Shown here: one piece after another, positions 16,804 through 26,045 of the stretch
Position numbering within the stretch: position 1 is the first letter of the stretch
Layout: each line of letters opens with the position of its first letter
Origin: Actinomycetota bacterium
GTDB lineage: Bacteria; Actinomycetota; Actinomycetes; Propionibacteriales; Nocardioidaceae
DNA: 38,769 nucleotides
Direction of reading: 5' to 3'
Assembly (NCBI GenBank): GCA_009701885.1
Contig: WLJH01000030.1
Span: 1 to 38,769, forward strand
Program-made: the position numbers and the translations under genes
Notes under the pieces: generated by a model
Seen by the model: the letters and a program-made list of their open reading frames with translations, nothing else
What the model was told of the DNA's origin: nothing
The model's database searches: none

Positions 16804-18246
16804 ATGTCCACCAGCCCTCTCCTCGACGCGATCCGCGCGGCGAAGCAGCGTGAGGACGACGCAGCTCGCGAGCTGCTCATCGGGGTCGTTGAGTGGGCGG
16901 ACCGTCACACCACGGGTGCGCTTCTGCCGGACCTGTACGGCACCTACTCCGACCCCGACGAGGAGGCGTACGACGCCGCGGAGTCCGCATGGATCCAGCG
17001 GTTCGGGATGCCGGGTGCCGACACGATGCTCGAGCTCGCCGGCGCCGGTGCACCCGAGGTGTCCGACTTCGCGGTCACCGAGCTGGCCACGGCCCTGGGC
17101 AGGACGCGTGAGTCCGGGCGCCTCCTCGTCGGCGACGTGGTCGAGGCCAAGCACCGCCTCCCCAAGGTCTGGGCTCGACTTCTCGCCGGTCAGGTCACCG
17201 CCTGGCGGGTCCGCCGCCTCGCCCAGTCCACCCGCGGACTCTCTGCAGAGGCGGCCGCGTTCGTGGACGCCCAGGTCGCCCACGTGATCCACACAGTCGG
17301 CCCTGCCGTCGTCGATCGGCTGGTGCTGGAAGCCACGGCCCGGTTCGACCCGGAGTCGACTGAGGTGGCCGAGTGCGACACCCGCGCCAACCTGTTCTTC
17401 GACCTCGACCTCACCACCCCCGCCACCAGCGTCGGGACCGCCTCGGCGGTGTCCGCCTATGGCCTGCTCGACCGCGCCGACGCAGAAGACCTCGAAGCCG
17501 CGGTCCGCGCCTTTGCCGACCAGCTCCTGGCCGACGGCTCCACCGACGACCTCTCAGTCCGCCGCGCCAAGGCCCTCGGCTACCTCGCCCGCGGCCAAGA
17601 ACTCCTCCCCGACCAGGACGACGCCACGCAGGATGGTCGAGCAGCGAGGAGCGCCAGCGACGGGCGTCGTCGAGACCGCGCGACCGACACGCCGACCGGC
17701 CCACGCCGCACGGTGGTCCTGACAGTCCACCTCTCCGACGCAGCCCTCACCGGAGCCCCGCAGGTCGACCCCGTCACCGGAACGCTCGGCCTCAACCTCG
17801 CCCGCCTCGACAACCACCGCCAGCTGCTGACCGCCGACGCAGTCAGGGAGTGGTGCGGCACCCCAGGGACCCAGGTCATCGTCAAACCCGTCATGGACCT
17901 GGCCGACACCGTCGCCGTGGACTCCTACGAGGTCCCCGACCGGATCGCGGCCCGCGTGAAGCTCACCAGGACGACGTGCTCGTTCCCGCACTGCCGTAGG
18001 CCCGCGGAGTCCGCCGACCTCGACCACACCGTCGAGTACGTCCCACCCGACCGAGGCGGACCACTCGGCCAGACCAGCACCGAGAACCTCGCCCCGCTGT
18101 GTCGGCACGACCACCGCGCCAAGACCCACCCCTCACCGGCAGGGAAACCCTGGGCCGTCCGAGGCCTCTCGCCAGGCCACTGGCTCTGGACCAGCCCACT
18201 GGGCCACCGCTACCTCGTCCACCCCGACGGCACCACCCCACTCTGA
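16804..18246 (+). CDS. DUF222 / 13E12-repeat family protein with C-terminal HNH endonuclease domain, 480 aa
   Basis: The N-terminal DUF222 region (about 20-370) includes AKHRLPKVWARLLAGQV and WRVRRLAQSTRGLS segments. The C-terminal HNH domain is intact: Cys392 and Cys397 (CSFPHC), Asp407-His408 (LDHTVEY), Asn428 and Cys433/His437 (CRHDH). It should nick or cut DNA with a metal ion; the family's true role is not established. Many actinobacteria carry numerous mobile-looking copies. Residues about 278-292 (GRAARSASDGRRRDR) come from an inserted palindromic repeat and look unlike the rest. Start choice: ATG 16804 six bases after TATACT. A perfect LexA box in the promoter predicts induction by DNA damage. 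Confidence 0.9.
   Translation: MSTSPLLDAIRAAKQREDDAARELLIGVVEWADRHTTGALLPDLYGTYSDPDEEAYDAAESAWIQRFGMPGADTMLELAGAGAPEVSDFAVTELATALGRTRESGRLLVGDVVEAKHRLPKVWARLLAGQVTAWRVRRLAQSTRGLSAEAAAFVDAQVAHVIHTVGPAVVDRLVLEATARFDPESTEVAECDTRANLFFDLDLTTPATSVGTASAVSAYGLLDRADAEDLEAAVRAFADQLLADGSTDDLSVRRAKALGYLARGQELLPDQDDATQDGRAARSASDGRRRDRATDTPTGPRRTVVLTVHLSDAALTGAPQVDPVTGTLGLNLARLDNHRQLLTADAVREWCGTPGTQVIVKPVMDLADTVAVDSYEVPDRIAARVKLTRTTCSFPHCRRPAESADLDHTVEYVPPDRGGPLGQTSTENLAPLCRHDHRAKTHPSPAGKPWAVRGLSPGHWLWTSPLGHRYLVHPDGTTPL
17635..17677. repeat. REP-like imperfect palindrome inserted in frame in the HNH gene
   Basis: The 43-bp segment begins GGTCGAGCAGCGAGGAGCGC and ends GGGCGTCGTCGAGACC, so its ends are inverted copies (GGTC...GACC with GAG/CTC blocks between). 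It encodes an Arg/Ala/Ser-rich bridge that interrupts the acidic linker of the protein without shifting the frame. Similar palindromes are, from memory, dispersed in Nocardioides genomes. No second copy was seen in this window. Confidence 0.45.
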
Positions 18247-18260
18247 GCACCACCCGCTCG

Positions 18261-18290
18261 TAGCCCGACCACCACCCGATGGCCGGGCTA
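18261..18290 (+). terminator. Hairpin after the HNH gene
   Basis: Perfect arms TAGCCCG (18261-18267) and CGGGCTA (18284-18290) enclose a 16-nt loop, 14 nt after the stop codon. No T-tract follows. Confidence 0.45.
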
Positions 18291-18334
18291 TCGGCACGCC
18301 CTGGACCCGACCCCACCGGCCCGTCTGCCGATCC

Positions 18335-18380
18335 GGAGGTCCTGGACCGAAGTAGGTGCCGCCCAGGACCTCCAGTTCAG
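18335..18380. repeat. 46-nt palindromic repeat, copy 1
   Basis: Arms GGAGGTCCTGG (18335-18345) and CCAGGACCTCC (18363-18373) are followed by AGTTCAG. It aligns without gaps to 30827-30872 with 38 of 46 identical bases, in the same orientation, including the loop core AGGTGCCG. It lies beyond the separate HNH terminator, so it is not needed to end that transcript. Confidence 0.65.
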
Positions 18381-18541
18381 GTGGTCGGTCGAGAGCGAGT
18401 GAAGACGACGTCCTGTGCCTGGTCGACCAGCACGACCTCGTCCTCGAGGGACCACTCTGCGGCCCGTGCGACCAGCTCGTGGGGGACTCGCGGCGCGGTC
18501 GGTCCTGGTGCGGGACGCCGCGCTGCAGAGTCCTCAGACAC
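18377..18541 (-). other. Possible small gene or gene remnant, up to 54 aa
   Basis: From a GTG at 18541 the frame encodes a Pro/Ala/Arg-rich start, then PHELVARAAEWSLEDEVVLV and a DQAQDVVFTRS tail. Its last 35 codons have almost only G or C in third positions and a sensible acidic/hydrophobic pattern. The first part does not, and no promoter or Shine-Dalgarno is evident. The stop codon abuts palindromic repeat copy 1. It may be the decayed 3' end of a lost gene. I recognise no family. Confidence 0.2.
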
Positions 18542-18580
18542 GCTGACACGACAGGAGTCGCGAGTCCCGACTCGTCCTGA

Positions 18581-18586
18581 CACAGT
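18581..18586 (+). promoter_or_regulatory. Candidate leaderless -10 (CACAGT) for the GNAT gene
   Basis: CACAGT fits NANNNT and ends 7 nt before the ATG at 18594. The inverted repeat CGAGTC-CC-GACTCG (18561-18574) covers the -35 zone and could bind a regulator. Confidence 0.35.
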
Positions 18587-18593
18587 GCAGCCG

Positions 18594-19169
18594 ATGACCG
18601 ATCAAGCGGCGAGTCCCTGGCCAGCGCGGCGCGACGGGCTGCTCTACCGCGAGCCGACGGAGGCAGACGTCGAGGTCCTGCTGCAGTTCCGCAACGACCC
18701 GGGCGTCAACCACTTCATGGTGCGCACCTCGGTCGAGCCCGACGACCTGCGGCGGGAGGTGCTGACGATCCCGGACAGCCCGACCGACTTCTCGTGCGTC
18801 CTGGAGCGTGACGGCGAGCTCGTCGGCATGGGGTTCCTCGACGTCGTGGACGGTGCCGGCCAGCCGGGCCACCCGACCGGGACCGACGGACTGATCGGCT
18901 ACATCGTGCGGCCCGGCCACGAGGGAGTGGGCATCGCGACCGCGACGGCACGCGCGTTGCTGGAAGCGGCCTTCGGCGGGCTGGGCCTGCGGCGGGTCAC
19001 GGCCGCGGCCAACCTCGCCAACCACGCCTCCGTGCGGGTGCTGGAGAAGGCCGGCATGCGTCGGGAGCGGCACGAGGTCCAGGCGCTGTGGCACCACGAG
19101 CTCGGGTGGCTGGACGAAGTGGGATACGCGCTCCTGGCCGAGGAGTGGGCGGCCGCACACGTCCCCTAG
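18594..19169 (+). CDS. GNAT-family N-acetyltransferase (RimJ/RimL type), 191 aa
   Basis: The sequence runs through a GNAT fold: LLYREPTEADVEVLLQFRNDP at the N-terminus, IGYIVRPGHEGVGIATATARALL as the acetyl-CoA-binding P-loop region, and RRVTAAANLANHASVRVLEKAGM with the conserved Asn-Ser-Arg helix. RimJ/RimL-type members acetylate protein N-termini, antibiotics or small amines; the substrate here is unknown. The TAG stop is reused as the start of the TAGGGT -10 of the next gene. It may not belong functionally to the galactan genes that follow. Confidence 0.85.
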   Translation: MTDQAASPWPARRDGLLYREPTEADVEVLLQFRNDPGVNHFMVRTSVEPDDLRREVLTIPDSPTDFSCVLERDGELVGMGFLDVVDGAGQPGHPTGTDGLIGYIVRPGHEGVGIATATARALLEAAFGGLGLRRVTAAANLANHASVRVLEKAGMRRERHEVQALWHHELGWLDEVGYALLAEEWAAAHVP

Positions 19170-19172
19170 GGT
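19167..19172 (+). promoter_or_regulatory. Candidate leaderless -10 (TAGGGT) for the first GlfT1-like gene
   Basis: TAGGGT ends 7 nt before the GTG at 19180, and its TAG is the stop codon of the GNAT gene. The spacing favours 19180 over the in-frame GTG at 19171. Confidence 0.45.
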
Positions 19173-19179
19173 GACGGCC

Positions 19180-20094
19180 GTGAGGCGCGTCGTGGCGGTG
19201 GTGGTCACCTTCAACCGGCTGGACCTCCTGACGACCCTCGTCGACCGGCTGGCCGAGGTCCGTGAGCGCACGCCCGCCCTGGTCGACGTGCTGGTGGTCG
19301 ACAACGCGAGCACCGACGGCACGGGGGAGTGGCTGGCCGGGCGGACCGACGTCCGCGGCCGCACGCTGGCCGACAACCGCGGCGGCGCGGGCGGCTTCCA
19401 CGAGGGCCTGCGGTGGGCGGTCGAGGAGACCGGCGCGGACCTCGTGTGGCTGATGGACGACGACGGCCTGCCCGAGGTCGACTGCCTCGAGCGGCTGCTG
19501 CGCGAGGACGACCTCGACTTCTGGGGGCCGCTGGTCGTGGACGAGGCCGACCCGGGCCGGCTGGTCTTCCCGATCCGGCTGCCCGGCGGCACGCGCGTGG
19601 TGCGCGCCCTGGCCGACGTCGAGCGTGCCGGCGGCGAGCGGCAGCGGATCGACGAGATCGTCATCCCGTTCAACGGCGTGCTGGTGACCCGCGAGCTGAC
19701 GACGCGGATCGGCTACCCGCGCGAGGAGTTCTTCATCTGGGGCGACGACCACGAGTACCGCCTCCGCGCCGAGCAGGCAGGCGCCCGCATCGCGACGGTC
19801 ACCGACGCGCGGGTCCACCACCCCAGCGTGGGTGACCTCGGCACGCCGATGATGGCCGGCCGCACGACCTACAACCACAGCCCCAGCGACCTCAAGGCCT
19901 ACTGCATGGCCCGCAACAACACCCTCAACCTGCGTGACTACCGCGGCTGGCCGCACGTGCTGATGTTCTGGGCCAAGACCATGTGGTTCTACCTCCTGAC
20001 CCGCCCCGACCCGCGCCGCCTCGCCCTCAGCGCGCGGGCGGCGTACGCCGGGCTCCGGGGCGACTTCACGGGCCACCGGCGGTACCTCCGGTGA
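19180..20094 (+). CDS. GT2 glycosyltransferase, GlfT1-like (galactofuranosyl/rhamnosyl type), 304 aa
   Basis: Motifs in order: VVVTFNRLDLL (8-18), VVDNASTDGTG (39-49), NRGGAGGFHEGLRWA (66-80), the metal-binding DDD at 93-95 (LMDDDGLPE) and FIWGDDHEYRLRAEQAG with the catalytic-base Asp pair at 189-190. M. tuberculosis GlfT1 (Rv3782) has, from memory, the same length and the NLGGAGGF signature. GlfT1 adds the first galactofuranose units to rhamnosyl-GlcNAc-diphospho-decaprenol in the cytoplasm. With no separate WbbL in the window, one of the two tandem copies may act as the rhamnosyl- or first-sugar transferase. Its stop overlaps the next start (GTGA). Confidence 0.8.
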   Translation: MRRVVAVVVTFNRLDLLTTLVDRLAEVRERTPALVDVLVVDNASTDGTGEWLAGRTDVRGRTLADNRGGAGGFHEGLRWAVEETGADLVWLMDDDGLPEVDCLERLLREDDLDFWGPLVVDEADPGRLVFPIRLPGGTRVVRALADVERAGGERQRIDEIVIPFNGVLVTRELTTRIGYPREEFFIWGDDHEYRLRAEQAGARIATVTDARVHHPSVGDLGTPMMAGRTTYNHSPSDLKAYCMARNNTLNLRDYRGWPHVLMFWAKTMWFYLLTRPDPRRLALSARAAYAGLRGDFTGHRRYLR

Positions 20095-21002
20095 GCGCGC
20101 CCGAGACGGTCGCGGTCGTCGTCGTCACCTTCAACCGCGCCGACCTGCTCACCGGCATGCTCGACGGCCTTGCCGCCCTCGACCGCGCGCCGGACGCCGT
20201 GGTCGTCGTGGACAACCACAGCGCCGACCACACCCCCGACGTCCTGGCGGCCGAGCTGACCCGGGGCCGGCTGCCGCTGCAGGTGGTCCGCACCGAGGAG
20301 AACCTCGGTGGCGCCGGTGGCTTCCACCTCGGCCTGCGCACCGCCTACGCGCAGGGCTGGGACCGGTTCTGGCTCATGGACGACGACGTGGTGCCGGCTC
20401 CCGACTGCCTCTCGGTCCTCATGGCCGTCGACGAGGACTGCCTGACCAGCGTCCGCGAGGACACCCAGGGCCGGCTCTGCGAGAAGGCCGCGACCCGCTT
20501 CGACCTCACGCACCCGTGGGTCGTCAAGCCGAAGACCGGGATGGTCGAGGACCACGGCACCCGCGAGGCGATGCCGGCGCTCGTCGAGGTCGAGAACGTC
20601 GCCTTCGAGGGCTTCATGGTCCGCCGCGGCGTCGTGGCGGAGGTGGGGCTCCCGGACCCGTCGTACTTCATCTTCTACGACGACGTGGACTTCGCGATCC
20701 GCGCCCGGCGGACCGGTCGCCGCATCTGGGCGGTGCGCGACGCGGTGCTCGTGCGCCAGCTCGACTTCGACCAGCAGCACGACCTGGCGGGGTGGAAGGG
20801 CTTCTACATGTACCGCAACCTCTTCGTGGTGCACCTGCGCTACGGCGAGAACCTCGCGGTGCGGATGAAGCCGCTGCTGATCGTCGCCGCGGTGCTGCTG
20901 CTGGCTCCGCTGCGCGGCGGACGGGCGGAGGCGCGGAACGTGATCCGGGCCATGGCCGCAGCGTGGGGGATGCGCTCGCAGCCCTCCTCGTCCGTAGACT
21001 GA
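20091..21002 (+). CDS. GT2 glycosyltransferase, GlfT1-like paralogue, 303 aa
   Basis: The architecture matches the preceding gene: VVVTFNRADLL (11-21), VVDNHSADHT, NLGGAGGFHLGL (71-82), DDD at 97-99 (LMDDDVVPAP), and FIFYDDVDFAIRARRTG with the second acidic pair. Compared with its neighbour it carries a longer central insert (EDCLTSVREDTQG...). A hydrophobic C-terminal helix (PLLIVAAVLLLAPL) could attach it to the membrane. It should add an early sugar, probably galactofuranose, to the lipid-linked galactan primer. GTG start overlapping the upstream TGA indicates coupling and near-equal expression of the two transferases. Confidence 0.8.
   Translation: MSAPETVAVVVVTFNRADLLTGMLDGLAALDRAPDAVVVVDNHSADHTPDVLAAELTRGRLPLQVVRTEENLGGAGGFHLGLRTAYAQGWDRFWLMDDDVVPAPDCLSVLMAVDEDCLTSVREDTQGRLCEKAATRFDLTHPWVVKPKTGMVEDHGTREAMPALVEVENVAFEGFMVRRGVVAEVGLPDPSYFIFYDDVDFAIRARRTGRRIWAVRDAVLVRQLDFDQQHDLAGWKGFYMYRNLFVVHLRYGENLAVRMKPLLIVAAVLLLAPLRGGRAEARNVIRAMAAAWGMRSQPSSSVD
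20995..21000 (+). promoter_or_regulatory. Candidate leaderless -10 (TAGACT) for glf
   Basis: TAGACT ends 8 nt before the glf GTG at 21009. It sits inside the last codons of the upstream gene, so glf may have an extra internal promoter. Confidence 0.4.
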
Positions 21003-24188
<3,186 letters not shown>

Positions 24189-24196
<8 letters not shown>

Positions 24197-25091
24197 GCGC
24201 CCCGAGCCCGCGGGCGGCACGACGTACGTCGTCGACGCGCCGCTCGCGCCGCCGGCGGCGACCCAAGGTCTGCTCGAGGTCTTCCGCCGGCGCTACCTGC
24301 TCAAGCTTCTGGTCCGGCGCGAGATCAACGCCCGCTACTCCGGGTCGTTCCTGGGGCTGATCTGGTCCTACATCAACCCGCTGACCCAGTTGTTCATCTA
24401 CATCGTGGTCTTCGGCATGTTGCTGGACCGGGGAAGGACCGAGCAGTTCGCGATCCACATCTTCTGCGGCCTGATCGTGGTCCACTTCTTCACCGAGACC
24501 TTCAACGCCGGCACCCGCTCGATCGTGCGCAACAAGGCGCTGATCCGGAAGATGGCGCTGCCCAAGGAGATGTTCCCGGTCGCCTCGATGATGGTCTCGC
24601 TCTTCCACGTGGCGCCGCAGCTGGTGATCCTGACCGTCACGGTCCTCGTCGTCGGCTGGTCGCCCAGCGCCGTGGGAATGGCTGCCTTCGTCCTGGCCCT
24701 GGGCATCGTGATGATCCTGGGGACGGCGTTGGCGCTCGTCTTCAGCGTCGCGAACGTCTACTTCCGCGACTTCGCCAGCGTGGTCAGCATCATGACCAAC
24801 TTCGTGCGCTTCGGCGTCCCCATGATCTACCCGTACTCCCTGGTCAGTGATCGCTTCGGCGCCGCAGCGGAGTACTACCTCTGGAACCCGCTCTCGAACG
24901 CGGTGCTGCTGGTGCAGCGCGCCTTCTGGGTCGGCACGACCGAGGACCCCGCTGCGACGGCCGCCACCGAGCTCCCCGACAACCTGATCGGCCGTGGCCT
25001 GCTCATGCTGGCGATCTCCGTGGTGCTGCTGGTCATCGCCCAGTTGGTCTTCCGCCGGTTCGAGAACAAGATCCCGGAGCGCCTGACGTGA
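24189..25091 (+). CDS. wzm: ABC-2 type polysaccharide export permease, 300 aa
   Basis: Six hydrophobic helices follow a short cytoplasmic N-terminus; RYLLKLLVRREINARYSGSFLGLIW is the typical amphipathic start of the ABC2-membrane family used for lipid-linked polysaccharides. Homologous to M. tuberculosis Rv3783, it should pair with the next gene product and flip the lipid-linked galactan across the membrane. The start overlaps the 3' end of glfT2 and its stop overlaps the start of wzt (GTGA), forming a translationally coupled synthesis-export unit. Confidence 0.9.
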
Positions 25092-25882
25092 CCGAGACAC
25101 CGACGCAGTACAGCCCCGACACCTCGATCGTGGTCGAGAACGTCACCAAGACCTTCAGCCTGCGGTACCACCGCACCTTCAAGCAGGTGACGGTGGCGAA
25201 GTTCCGCGGCCAGAAGACCAAGGACGAGTTCAACGCCGTCGACGACGTCTCCTTCACCGTCAAGCAGGGGGAGTCGATCGGCCTCATGGGCCTCAACGGC
25301 TCGGGCAAGTCGACCCTGCTGACGCTCATCAACGGGACGATGAAGCCCGACACCGGCCAGGTCCTCACCCGCGGCCGGATCGCCGGCCTCATCGCGACCG
25401 GGGCGGGCTTCCACCCCCAGCTCTCCGGCCGCGACAACATCTACCTCAACGCCGCGGTCTTCGGGCTCACCGAGCAGGAGACCAAGGACCGCTTCGACGA
25501 CATCGCGGCGTTCGCCGACATCGGGCGCCACCTCGACTCGCCCGTCGGCAACTACTCCTCGGGGATGAGCTCGCGACTGGGGTTCGCGATCGCCATCAAC
25601 GTCGACTGCGACATCTTCCTGGCCGACGAGCTGCTGGCGGTGGGGGACAAGCCGTTCAAGCGCAAGTGCATGGCCAAGATGGAGGAGGTGCGCGACTCCG
25701 GTCGCACGCTGTTCTACGTCAGCCACGCCGCGGGCTCGGTGCGCCGCATGTGCGACCGGGTGCTGGTGCTGGAGAACGGCCGGCTCGCCTTCGACGGTGA
25801 CGTCGACGAGGGGATCAAGTTCCTCCACTACGACTCCGACGACGAGAACAACGACGACGAGGAGCTCGGGGCCGACGTCTGA
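25088..25882 (+). CDS. wzt: ABC transporter ATP-binding protein for galactan export, 264 aa
   Basis: Walker A GLNGSGKST is at 68-76, the signature YSSGMSSRLGFA at 156-167, Walker B DIFLADE at 175-181 and the switch His213. The 30 residues before the Walker A core (RYHRTFKQVTVAKF) form the gate-helix type insertion seen in Wzt proteins. There is no C-terminal carbohydrate-binding domain as in O9a Wzt; a strongly acidic tail (249-259, DSDDENNDDEE) ends the protein. It resembles Rv3781. It powers Wzm. The last gene of the cassette operon; a more AT-rich gap follows. Confidence 0.92.
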   Translation: MTETPTQYSPDTSIVVENVTKTFSLRYHRTFKQVTVAKFRGQKTKDEFNAVDDVSFTVKQGESIGLMGLNGSGKSTLLTLINGTMKPDTGQVLTRGRIAGLIATGAGFHPQLSGRDNIYLNAAVFGLTEQETKDRFDDIAAFADIGRHLDSPVGNYSSGMSSRLGFAIAINVDCDIFLADELLAVGDKPFKRKCMAKMEEVRDSGRTLFYVSHAAGSVRRMCDRVLVLENGRLAFDGDVDEGIKFLHYDSDDENNDDEELGADV

Positions 25883-26045
25883 CGCCGGCTCGTCGGACCG
25901 AGGATCACAGAAAAATAACGGACCTGCTCGGCGTGTCGAGTGGAAATTACACGTTTGTAGTTACTCACGAGACCTTCCGTGACGGGTGTGACTCGTGTGA
26001 AAGTTGCGCGCAGTGTGAACTTCCCCGCGCGCTAAGAGGTCCTCG
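25883..26045. other. AT-richer control region before the amidase gene
   Basis: The 163-bp gap contains the least GC-rich stretch noted (about 25910-25970, with runs such as AGAAAAATAA and GGAAATTACACG), then the 9-bp-period TGTGAC repeats. A promoter is likely here, but no hexamer pair stands out. Confidence 0.5.
25978..26019. promoter_or_regulatory. Array of 9-bp-period TGTGA repeats, candidate MtrA-type site
   Basis: CGTGAC (25978), TGTGAC (25987), TGTGAA (25996), a degenerate TGCGCG (26005) and TGTGAA (26014) begin exactly 9 bp apart. On the complement these are TTCACA/GTCACA 9-mers. They end 26 bp before the amidase start, as with the pair before the LCP gene. Confidence 0.45.

Larger units (their letters stand above)
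18247..18593. other. 347-bp intergenic region with terminator, palindromic repeat copy 1 and possible gene remnant
   Basis: Three structures are present: the HNH terminator hairpin (18261-18290), copy 1 of the 46-nt repeat (18335-18380), and an inverted repeat CGAGTC-CC-GACTCG (18561-18574) at the -35 zone of the GNAT promoter. A minus-strand frame at 18377-18541 has a coding-like 3' half. Confidence 0.5.
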
